The notes under the pieces were generated by a model that was not told the DNA's origin, ran no database searches, and worked only from the letters and a program-made list of their open reading frames with translations. From Oscillospiraceae bacterium (GTDB lineage Bacteria; Bacillota; Clostridia; Oscillospirales; Ruminococcaceae), in assembly GCA_900762805.1 (NCBI GenBank), contig CAAFHY010000252.1, forward strand, positions 1-8,966: a DNA stretch of 8,966 nucleotides, written 5' to 3'. A program made the translations under genes and the position numbers. Every line of letters starts with the position of its first letter. Positions within the stretch are counted from its first letter, which is position 1. Below, piece after piece: positions 1 to 5,754 of this stretch.

Positions 1-1374
1 AAGCCTGCCGTTGTATGCGCGCTGGATTACTATGATAAGCTCAAAAAGGCCGAGCTTTCGGCTGTCAACCTCCGCAACCAGATCCGCGACTATCTGGCTG
101 AGGCGGCCAATGCCAAGCTCATCATCGACGAACGTGAGAGAACCATCAACCAACTCACCCGTCAGCTGACCGACAGCTCGCCGAGCAAGCGGGTCGAGGA
201 GCTGCTGAACCAGGTCAACACCGAAAAAGAAAAAAACGTGCTGCTTTACCGTGAGCTGGATTCGATGACGGCGCAGCTGGAGCAGGCCAACACCCGCGCC
301 GAGCAGCTGGAGCCGCTGGCCGGCGAGCTGGCTGAGGCGCGCGCCCGCATCGCCGAGCTGTCGGTGCTGCAGAAGGAGCTGGGCGAGGCCAACCGCCGCA
401 TCAGCGAGCTGGAAAACACCCTGATGCCGCATGACCCGCGCGAGCAGATCTCCGCCCTGAAGGACGACCTGTCGGACGCTGCCGACGAGAACACCGCCCT
501 GCGTGCCGAGAACGCCGCGCTCAAAAAGGAGAACAGCGGCCTACGGGCCGAAAATGACGGCTTAAAGGCCGAAAACAGTGCGCTGCAGCGCGCCGCAGAG
601 GATGCCGATGCCCGCGCCCGGCGCAGCGAGGCCGACCTGCGGACGCTTGAGGGCATGATAGATGAGGATCAGCTGGTGCGCCGCTGCGACCTGCCGCCTG
701 AGGGGGTGGGCCTGCCGGCCGCGCCGGAGGAAATGCCTGCCGCCGAGCCGGCTGAAGTGCCCGTTGAAGAAGCGCCGGCCGCGCCGGAGGAAATGCCTGC
801 CGCCGAGCCGGTCGAGACGCCCGTTGAAGAAGCGCCGGCCGCGCCGGAGGAAATGCCTGCCGCCGAGCCGGCTGAAGTGCCCGTTGAAGAAGCACCCGCC
901 GCGCCGCAGTCTGTGCCGGAGGAGGAGCCTGCCGCCGAGCCGTCTGAAGCACCCATTGAAGAAGCACCCGCCGCGCCGCTGTCCGCGCCGGAGGAAATGT
1001 ATGGCGCCGAGCCGGCCGAGACGCCCGCTGAGGAAACACCGCCGCCGTCCGATCCGGCAGAAGCGCCGTCTGCCTCTGCCGCACGGCAGATCAGCTTCTT
1101 TGACCCGACGCCCGATGCGCCGATCCACACCGAGCCTGATTGGGGCAGCATGACGAGCGAGGATTTCCGCCGCCTCGGCATTGACATCTCGTCGGGGGAT
1201 GATTTTGAACCGCAAAGCACCGGCGTCGGCGCCTTTGCCGGCAGCTATGACGACCCGATGCTCTATCCGCCGTCGGCCCGCCGCGGCGATATCGTCGAGC
1301 GGCTCGATGACAGCCGTCCCTATCGCGGCCTTGTATTCCCGGAGGACGATGCGGGCTTCAGCTGGAACGATTAG
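1..1374 (+). CDS. Coiled-coil protein with E/P/A-rich repeat linker (5' end outside window)
   Basis: The frame is open from base 1 to the TAG at 1372-1374, so the start lies upstream. A GTG at 238 is in frame, but coding clearly continues before it. The visible 457 residues have three parts. Residues 1 to about 220 are charged and heptad-like, rich in Leu, Glu, Ala and Arg, with runs such as ALRAENAALKKENSGLRAEN, typical of a long coiled coil. Residues about 235-360 are a Glu/Pro/Ala-rich low-complexity linker built from tandem units. Residues about 360-457 form an acidic tail with aromatics (SFFDPTPD, DDPMLYPPSARRGD, end FSWND). The first residues (KPAVVCALDYYDKL) recall the 'GYDKxxVxxYID' start of DivIVA/GpsB-like proteins, but this is a weak analogy. 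No signal peptide or membrane segment is visible in this part. The function is unknown; a cytoskeletal or cell-division scaffold is a guess. The gene is separated by 255 nt from dut. Confidence 0.8.
   Translation, partial: KPAVVCALDYYDKLKKAELSAVNLRNQIRDYLAEAANAKLIIDERERTINQLTRQLTDSSPSKRVEELLNQVNTEKEKNVLLYRELDSMTAQLEQANTRAEQLEPLAGELAEARARIAELSVLQKELGEANRRISELENTLMPHDPREQISALKDDLSDAADENTALRAENAALKKENSGLRAENDGLKAENSALQRAAEDADARARRSEADLRTLEGMIDEDQLVRRCDLPPEGVGLPAAPEEMPAAEPAEVPVEEAPAAPEEMPAAEPVETPVEEAPAAPEEMPAAEPAEVPVEEAPAAPQSVPEEEPAAEPSEAPIEEAPAAPLSAPEEMYGAEPAETPAEETPPPSDPAEAPSASAARQISFFDPTPDAPIHTEPDWGSMTSEDFRRLGIDISSGDDFEPQSTGVGAFAGSYDDPMLYPPSARRGDIVERLDDSRPYRGLVFPEDDAGFSWND
721..1044 (+). repeat. 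In-frame tandem repeats, three 60-nt then two 72-nt units
   Basis: Three 60-nt units lie at 721-780, 781-840 and 841-900. Unit 1 differs from unit 2 at 5 positions and from unit 3 at 2 positions. Two more diverged 72-nt units follow at 901-972 and 973-1044; each carries a 12-nt insertion coding for QSVP or LSAP after the leading Ala-Pro. The encoded unit is APEEMPAAEP followed by AEVPVEEAPA or a variant. All lengths are multiples of three, so the frame is kept. High DNA identity in the first three units suggests recent slippage or recombination, and copy number probably varies between strains. Confidence 0.9.
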
Positions 1375-1629
1375 ATCTGATTCGGAGAAAGGCCGTTTTC
1401 CGCCGTGCGGAGAGAAGAAAGCAGCCCCGCCGGAAAAGCCGCCCGAAAGGGACGGCCGGCAGCCGTTCGGCCTGAAGGCCCGCAGAGCTGTCCGCCTTTA
1501 CACAAAAACACCGGATGGAGCGGGAAGGCTTTTGCCGTGACCGTTTCCGGTGAATGCTTCGCCCGCTCATACCGCCGGAGAAATACCGATCGCACCCTTT
1601 CGCGGGCGCCCTTATGGAGATAACAAACC

Positions 1630-2070
1630 ATGCAGATCCGCTTCAAAAAGCTGCGCGACAACGCCGTTCTGCCGCGCTTTGGCACCGACGGCGCCGCAGC
1701 CGCCGACCTCACCGCCTGCTTGACCGAGCCGGTCGTCCTTGAACCGGGCGGCCACGTCAGCATCCCGACCGGTCTCGCTGTCGAGCTGCCCGGCCCGCAG
1801 TATGTGGCGCTCATCCTGCCGCGCAGCGGTCTTGGCGTCAAGCACGGCATCACACTGCGCAACACGGTCGGCGTCATTGACAGCGACTACCGCGGCGAGA
1901 TGGTCGTCACGCTCGTTAACGGCGGACAGCAGCCCTTTACCATTGAGCCGGGCTTCCGCATCGCTCAGATGCTGATTACTACGGTTTTCCGCTATGAGGC
2001 CGTCGAGGCCGAGCAGCTTTCCGACACCGCCCGCGGCGCCGGCGGCTTCGGCTCGACCGGCATCCGTTGA
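1630..2070 (+). CDS. dut: dUTP diphosphatase (trimeric dUTPase)
   Basis: This 146-residue protein has the usual length of trimeric dUTPases, which hydrolyse dUTP to dUMP and pyrophosphate, keeping uracil out of DNA and supplying dUMP for thymidylate synthesis. All five family motifs are present in order: motif 1 near residues 19-28 (GAAAADL, where many relatives have SAGYDL or SAGLDL), motif 2 PRSGLGVKHGI, motif 3 VGVIDSDYRGE with the catalytic Asp of the IDxDY core, motif 4 GFRIAQML, and the C-terminal lid motif RGAGGFGSTG. The ATG at 1630 is preceded by GGAGA at 1616-1620. It is the first gene of a probable dut-maf-minD-mgsA operon. The 255 nt upstream show no promoter I would defend and no clear plus-strand terminator for the preceding gene. 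The stop codon overlaps the maf start. Identification is secure. Confidence 0.96.
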   Translation: MQIRFKKLRDNAVLPRFGTDGAAAADLTACLTEPVVLEPGGHVSIPTGLAVELPGPQYVALILPRSGLGVKHGITLRNTVGVIDSDYRGEMVVTLVNGGQQPFTIEPGFRIAQMLITTVFRYEAVEAEQLSDTARGAGGFGSTGIR

Positions 2071-2633
2071 GCGCCGCCCGTCTGGTGCTGGCCTCGCAGT
2101 CGCCCCGGCGGCGTGGGCTGCTGGCACTCATCACCGATGATTACCGCGCTGTCGCGAGCGATATCGATGAAACGCCTTTCCGCTGCCTGCCGGCGCGCCG
2201 CCAGTGCGCCGCGGCGGCGCTGGCCAAGGCGCGGGCCGTCGCTTGTGCGCCGGAGGAGGCCGTTATCGCCTGCGACACGGTGGTCGCCGCCGGCCATCGT
2301 GTGCTTGGCAAGCCGGCCGACCGCGCGGAGGCCGTCGCCTTTATCAAGCTGCTTTCAGGCCGCACACACGCCGTCTATACCGCCGTTACCGTGCGCTGGC
2401 AGGGGCGTGAGTATTCCTTTATCGAGCGCACGCTCGTCCGCTTCTGCGATATCCCGGAGCAGGAGATCGAACGGTATGCCGACACCCCGGAGCCATACGA
2501 CAAGGCCGGCGGCTACGGCATACAGGGCAGAGCCGCCGTCTGGACGACCGGCATCAGCGGCTGTTACTATAACGTTATGGGGCTTCCGGTGGCGCACCTC
2601 GCCGCCAAGCTCCGGGAGATCGGCGCCCTTTGA
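2067..2633 (+). CDS. maf: Maf family nucleotide pyrophosphatase (YhdE-like)
   Basis: Maf proteins are cytoplasmic nucleotide pyrophosphatases. The YhdE/Maf branch acts on dTTP, UTP and modified pyrimidine nucleotides, and Maf has been linked to septum formation in Bacillus. This 188-residue product has the N-terminal LASQSPRRRGLL signature, the SDIDE segment, the ACDTVV motif with the likely catalytic Asp, LGKPADRAEA, LSGRTHAVYTAV, and the C-terminal EPYDKAGGYGIQG and GCYYNVMGLPV blocks. The last two favour the YhdE-type over the YceF-type subgroup. The start is a TTG at 2067-2069 whose last two bases share the dut stop (TTGA), a 4-nt overlap that implies translational coupling; no strong ribosome binding site is visible. 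Pairing with dut puts two pyrimidine-nucleotide house-cleaning enzymes under one transcript. Confidence 0.95.
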   Translation: MSAARLVLASQSPRRRGLLALITDDYRAVASDIDETPFRCLPARRQCAAAALAKARAVACAPEEAVIACDTVVAAGHRVLGKPADRAEAVAFIKLLSGRTHAVYTAVTVRWQGREYSFIERTLVRFCDIPEQEIERYADTPEPYDKAGGYGIQGRAAVWTTGISGCYYNVMGLPVAHLAAKLREIGAL

Positions 2634-2657
2634 GGCCCGGTCGGATCAAGGAGGATC

Positions 2658-3389
2658 ATGGGTAGTGTCATCATGGTGTCGTCCGGCAAGGGCGGCACGG
2701 GGAAATCCAGCTTTTCTGTTTACTGCGCCGAGGCGCTGGCCCAGCTCGGCAGCCGGGCGCTGGTCGTCGAGCTTGACAGCGGTCTGCGCAGCGTTGACGT
2801 CATTTCGGGCGTCTACGGCAGCACTGTCTACGATCTGGAGGATGTGCTGACCGGCCGCTGCCCGCCCGAAAAGGCCATCGTCAAAAGCCCGCGCAACGAC
2901 AACCTTTATGTCATGTGCGCTCCCTATAACAGCGAGGTGGTCAAGGTGGACCGCTTTGTCGAGCTTTGCTTCGCCATCTCGCAGAAATTCGATTATCTCA
3001 TCGTCGATACCGCCGCCGGGCTGTCGGACGAATTTTACGCCGCCGCCTCGGTCGCCATGCGGGCCGTCGTCATCGCCACGCCCGATCCGGTGTCGGTGCG
3101 CGACGCGCGTATCGTCGTTGACCGGCTGCGCGACCTGTCGGTGCAGGACATCCGCCTTTGCGTCAACCGTCTGACGCCGGCGCACATCAAGCGAAAGATC
3201 ATCCCCGATCTCGATTTCTGCATCGACCATATCGGCGCGCAGCTCATCGGCGTCATCCCGGAGAGCGCCACACTGTCGCTCTGCTCGACCAGCGGTTCGT
3301 CGCTCCCCGAAAAGAGCCTTGAACGCAAAATCTTTCAGAACATCGCCAAGCGGCTTGAGGGCAACGAAGTGCCGCTGGCTGTTTACTAA
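2658..3389 (+). CDS. minD: MinD-like ParA-family ATPase without a membrane-targeting helix
   Basis: This 243-residue deviant-Walker ATPase aligns without gaps to the start of E. coli MinD: SSGKGGTGKS at residues 8-17 (signature Lys11, P-loop Lys16), and VVELDSGLRSVD at 36-47, which keeps Asp40 while Asp38 is Glu. LIVDTAAG (114-121) is Walker B/switch II, TPDPVSVRDA (141-150) matches the MinD segment TNPEVSSVRDS, and GVIPES lies at 198-203. MinD is normally about 265-270 residues. Here the chain ends with GNEVPLAVY, where E. coli MinD continues into its amphipathic membrane-targeting sequence. No minC or minE is adjacent. A perfect AAGGAGG at 2648-2654 precedes the ATG at 2658, and the gene starts 24 nt after maf. 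The fold is certain. The minD name rests on sequence pattern and on synteny with maf and mgsA; a divergent role is possible. Confidence 0.85.
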   Translation: MGSVIMVSSGKGGTGKSSFSVYCAEALAQLGSRALVVELDSGLRSVDVISGVYGSTVYDLEDVLTGRCPPEKAIVKSPRNDNLYVMCAPYNSEVVKVDRFVELCFAISQKFDYLIVDTAAGLSDEFYAAASVAMRAVVIATPDPVSVRDARIVVDRLRDLSVQDIRLCVNRLTPAHIKRKIIPDLDFCIDHIGAQLIGVIPESATLSLCSTSGSSLPEKSLERKIFQNIAKRLEGNEVPLAVY

Positions 3390-3407
3390 AGAGAAAGGAA
3401 GTTTAGC

Positions 3408-3809
3408 ATGAATATCGCCCTGATCGCACACGACAAAAAGAAAGAGCTGATGGTGCAGTTCTGCATCGCCTACAAGGGGATCCTGAGCGAGCATACGCTG
3501 TCCGGCACCGGGCGCACCGCCAAGATGGTTTCCGACGCCACGGGGCTGACCATTTACCGCCACCTTTCGGGCAACGCCGGCGGCGCCGACCAGATCGCCT
3601 CACGCATCTCCTGCGATGAGATCGACATGGTGCTGTTCTTCCGCGATCCCATTACCCAGCGGCCGGAGGAACCGAGCGACCATACCATTCTGCGCTTGTG
3701 CGACGTCCACAATATCCCCTTTGCCACCAACATTGCCACTGCGGAAATGCTGATCCACGGCCTTGAGCGCGGCGATCTCGACTGGCGCAACATTGTCACG
3801 GCAAAATAG
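3408..3809 (+). CDS. mgsA: Methylglyoxal synthase-like protein with altered active site
   Basis: The 133 residues align without gaps to bacterial MgsA, which converts dihydroxyacetone phosphate to methylglyoxal and phosphate. The N-terminus IALIAHDKKK, the DATGL segment, FFRDP, LRLCDVHNIPFATN and TAEMLI are all family-like, and His8 and Asp9 match E. coli His19 and Asp20. However, the catalytic base Asp71 aligns with Ala60 (GGADQ instead of GGDQQ), His98 with Glu87 and Asp101 with Ser90 (PEEPSD instead of PHDPDV). The phosphate loop TGTTG is TGRTA. The next residue after each lost Asp is an Asp (61, 91), so a one-residue shift of function cannot be excluded. It lies 18 nt after the MinD-like gene, with AAAGGAAG upstream of the ATG. 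The family is sure; methylglyoxal synthase activity is doubtful. Confidence 0.85.
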   Translation: MNIALIAHDKKKELMVQFCIAYKGILSEHTLSGTGRTAKMVSDATGLTIYRHLSGNAGGADQIASRISCDEIDMVLFFRDPITQRPEEPSDHTILRLCDVHNIPFATNIATAEMLIHGLERGDLDWRNIVTAK

Positions 3810-3810
3810 C

Positions 3811-3839
3811 TTGGCAGCGCCCCGGCGGGCGAGTACAAT
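3811..3839 (+). promoter_or_regulatory. Sigma-A-type promoter of the hisS-aspS T-box operon
   Basis: TTGGCA at 3811-3816 (5 of 6 to TTGACA) and TACAAT at 3834-3839 (5 of 6 to TATAAT) are separated by exactly 17 bp. Transcription would start near 3846, just before the first paired base of T-box stem I (3849). The -35 box begins one base after the stop codon of the mgsA-like gene. Confidence 0.85.
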
Positions 3840-3845
3840 ACAAAA

Positions 3846-4090
3846 GAAGTTGCTGTGATGCCGAAGCAGTAGCCCGTGCCCCGTATTTCCAGAGAAAGCC
3901 GCCGCGGCTGAGAGCGGCCCGATACGGATGGGTGAAGGACATCGGCGGAGCGACGGCGGCTGTCAGAAGGCCGCCCGTGTCCCCCGGCGCATCGGGGCCA
4001 AAGGAGGGGCCATGCCCCTTGAATTTGGGTGGCACCACGAAGCAGACAGATGCTCTCGTCCCAAAAAGCGGGCGGGAGCATTGTTTTTTT
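3846..4090 (+). promoter_or_regulatory. T-box riboswitch leader of hisS-aspS, specifier GAC (Asp)
   Basis: T-box leaders bind a cognate tRNA and, when it is uncharged, form an antiterminator. Stem I pairs 3849-3854 with 3949-3954, then 3860-3864 with 3942-3946. The specifier loop carries AGTA at 3868-3871 opposite GAA at 3934-3936 (loop E motif). The stem continues with 3872-3875/3930-3933, 3881-3886/3922-3927 and 3898-3902/3914-3918, and has the AGAGA and GCTG elements of the distal tRNA-elbow-binding loops. The specifier loop reads GAAG-GAC-A, placing GAC (Asp) at 3938-3940; CAT (His) overlaps at 3940-3942. Hairpins follow at 3955-3975, 3982-3997 and 4006-4018. The T-box core GGGTGGCACCACG is at 4027-4039. 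The antiterminator pairs 4024-4029 with 4060-4065 and 4037-4039 with 4057-4059, leaving a 7-nt bulge that starts with TGGC. The pairings were made by eye and are self-consistent. Confidence 0.95.
4051..4090 (+). terminator. Intrinsic terminator of the T-box leader
   Basis: Bases 4051-4061 pair with 4070-4080 (11 bp including two G-T wobbles, 8-nt loop), followed by TTGTTTTTTT at 4081-4090. The 5' arm (4057-4061) is also used by the antiterminator, giving the mutually exclusive structures expected of a T-box switch. It is also the first convincing terminator downstream of the dut-mgsA run, so it may cap readthrough from that operon. Confidence 0.93.
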
Positions 4091-4367
4091 CGGCGGCTGC
4101 CGGCCGCCCGCGCCCCTGCCCGGCCAAACGGGGCCGAAACGGCTGCCCGCTGTCCCGCAGGGCGAAAGGAGCCAGAGCGCAGGCCGATCGGGCAACGCAC
4201 CGGGATGGCTGCCTGCCGTTCCACAGGGTAAAAGGTTAAAAGTGACCGCCTCCGCCGGGCGGAAGGCGCAAGGCTTGCCCCGGTAAAGAAAAAGCACACA
4301 GCGGCGCCGCCGCGTTCCCCGGCCGCGCGGCGCGGCTTATCACAAATCCAGCAATAAGGAGAGAGAT
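4091..4367 (+). other. Non-coding post-terminator leader of hisS
   Basis: These 277 nt between the T-box terminator and the hisS start contain no credible gene. They hold a 30-nt imperfect direct repeat, a hairpin at 4247-4268 (CGCCTCCGCC against GGCGGAAGGCG with one bulged A) and another at 4304-4333 (10 bp with one bulged C, 9-nt loop). Neither hairpin is followed by a T-run. The segment ends with AAGGAG at 4356-4361, the hisS ribosome binding site. It seems long for the stretch between a T-box terminator and its first gene. Confidence 0.7.
4141..4236 (+). repeat. Imperfect 30-nt direct repeat in the hisS leader
   Basis: Copies at 4141-4170 and 4207-4236 both begin GGCTGCC and share CAGGG and an AAAGG-type end. 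They match at 23 of 30 positions without gaps and are offset by 66 nt. Each can form only a short hairpin (for example CCTG with CAGG in the second copy). They may be copies of an interspersed genomic repeat or a local duplication. Confidence 0.6.
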
Positions 4368-5732
4368 ATGGCAAAACAACCCCCTAAGACACTGTCCGGC
4401 TTTATGGAGCTGCTGCCGGCCAAGCAGCGTCAGATGGACCGTATGGTCGAGATCCTGCGCCGCACCTATGCGCTCTATGGCTTTTCGTCGATCGACACGC
4501 CCATCATTCAGCCCAGCGAGGTGCTGCTGGCCAAGGGCGGCGGCGAGACCGAAAAGCAGGTCTACCGCTTTCAGCGCGGCGACAGCGACCTCTGCCTGCG
4601 GTTTGACAACACCGTGCCGCTGGCCAAGTATGTGGCGCTGCACCGGAATGAGCTGGTGTTTCCGTTCCGCTGCTGCCAGATCGGCAAGGTCTACCGCGGT
4701 GAGCGCGCCCAGCGCGGCCGCTTCCGTGAGTTCTATCAGGCCGATATCGACATCATAGGCGACGGCGCTCTGTCGCCTGAGAACGACGCTGAGATCCCCG
4801 CCATCATCTACCGCGCTTTCAGCGAAATGGGGCTGACGCGCTTTAAGATCCGTGTCAACAACCGCAAAATACTCAACGGCTTTTACCGCATCGCCGGTGT
4901 GGCAGAGAACGCCGTCGAGGTCATGCGCACCATCGACAAGCTGGATAAGCTCGGCGAGGATAAGGTGCGCGCCATTCTGTCCGGCGAGCTGGGCATTGGG
5001 GCAGAAACGGCCGACCGACTGCTCCGCTTCATCGAGATATCCGGCTCTAACGACGAGGTGCTGTGCCGCCTTGCGGCCTACGAGGGGCAGGACGAGCTGT
5101 TTGACAGCGGCCTTGCCGAGCTGCGCACCGTCGCCGGCCGTCTGGCCGCCTTCGGCGTGCCGGAGGAAAACTTCAGCATCGACCTCACCATCGCCCGCGG
5201 GCTGGACTATTACACCGGCACGGTTTATGAAACGACCATGACCGACCACCCGGAGATCGGCTCGGTCTGTTCGGGCGGCCGCTATGACGATCTCGCCAGC
5301 CTCTACTGCGACGATAAGCTGCCGGGCGTCGGCATCGCCATCGGCCTGACGCGGCTGTTCTATGTGCTCGACGAGCAGGGCCTGCTCAACCGGCAGCTGC
5401 CCACTGCCCCCTGCGACGCGCTGATCCTGCCCATGACCGGCGACACTGCCCCGGCCGCCGGGCTGGCTACGATGCTGCGGGCCGCCGGCATCCGCACACA
5501 GATTTATTTCGAGCAGAAGAAGTTCAAGCAGAAGATGGCCTACGCCGACCGGCTCGGTATTCCCTACGTGCTGTTCCTCGGCGAGGACGAGCTGGCTGAG
5601 GGCGTTGTGAGCTGCAAGGATATGGCCACCGGCGAGCAGAAAAAGCTGACATACGAGCAGGCGATAAGCGAGCTCGGCGCCGCCCTGGCGGGCCGTGCGG
5701 GCATCCCGGTTATCGCTGAGCCGCGTTTGTGA
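4368..5732 (+). CDS. hisS: Histidine--tRNA ligase (HisRS)
   Basis: This 454-residue class II synthetase charges tRNA-His. Class II motif 1 lies around residues 45-68 (IDTPIIQPSE, GGGETEKQVYRF). Motif 2 spans about 99-131 with KVYRGER and GRFREFYQADIDIIG. The histidine-specific loop IARGLDYYTGTVYE is at 275-288 and keeps the catalytic Arg277. SGGRYDDL is at 302-309 and motif 3 GVGIAIGLTRL at 320-330 with Arg329. The C-terminal anticodon-binding domain covers about 350-440. The motif 2 wording (REFYQADIDI, where E. coli has RQFHQLGCEV) and SVCSGGRYDDL are closer to the eukaryote-like branch of HisRS than to the E. coli type. The ATG at 4368 follows AAGGAG at 4356-4361. It is the first gene of the T-box operon and lies 22 nt before aspS. 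Confidence 0.97.
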   Translation: MAKQPPKTLSGFMELLPAKQRQMDRMVEILRRTYALYGFSSIDTPIIQPSEVLLAKGGGETEKQVYRFQRGDSDLCLRFDNTVPLAKYVALHRNELVFPFRCCQIGKVYRGERAQRGRFREFYQADIDIIGDGALSPENDAEIPAIIYRAFSEMGLTRFKIRVNNRKILNGFYRIAGVAENAVEVMRTIDKLDKLGEDKVRAILSGELGIGAETADRLLRFIEISGSNDEVLCRLAAYEGQDELFDSGLAELRTVAGRLAAFGVPEENFSIDLTIARGLDYYTGTVYETTMTDHPEIGSVCSGGRYDDLASLYCDDKLPGVGIAIGLTRLFYVLDEQGLLNRQLPTAPCDALILPMTGDTAPAAGLATMLRAAGIRTQIYFEQKKFKQKMAYADRLGIPYVLFLGEDELAEGVVSCKDMATGEQKKLTYEQAISELGAALAGRAGIPVIAEPRL

Positions 5733-5740
5733 AACAGATA

Positions 5741-5746
5741 AAGGAG
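5741..5746 (+). promoter_or_regulatory. Ribosome binding site that fixes the aspS start
   Basis: AAGGAG at 5741-5746 sits 8 nt before the ATG at 5755. The same frame is open back to a possible start at 5695 inside hisS, but that start would lie upstream of this site and adds 20 residues that do not resemble AspRS. Confidence 0.85.
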
Positions 5747-5754
5747 AAAACACT

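Noticed and set aside
246..1220. Several long open frames on the minus strand and in the third plus frame across 246-1220
   Set aside because: They are shadows of the repeat-rich coiled-coil gene. GC-rich repeats of 60 and 72 nt keep all frames open. Their products are Arg/Ser/Ala/Pro-rich with no family pattern.
1434..1456. Minus-strand terminator-like hairpin (1438-1444 with 1450-1456, followed on the minus strand by TTTT)
   Set aside because: No minus-strand gene ends here, and only four Ts follow. It is probably chance in a GC-rich region.
1405..1623. Short plus-strand open frame in the gap before dut
   Set aside because: No ribosome binding site, composition Arg/Pro/Ala-rich as expected from random GC-rich DNA, and it runs up to the dut start region without any recognisable motif.
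1375..1629. Promoter for the dut operon
   Set aside because: TTGCCG near 1532 and TTTACA near 1497 resemble -35 boxes, but neither has a -10 box at 16-18 bp. A promoter may exist but cannot be pinned down.
3554..4374. Long minus-strand and plus-strand open frames across the T-box and leader
   Set aside because: They run through a structured RNA leader with a clear promoter, T-box core and terminator. Their repeated peptides come from the 30-nt DNA repeat.
5695..5754. Upstream start for aspS at 5695
   Set aside because: It lies inside hisS, has no suitable ribosome binding site and adds 20 residues unlike AspRS. AAGGAG at 5741-5746 points to 5755.
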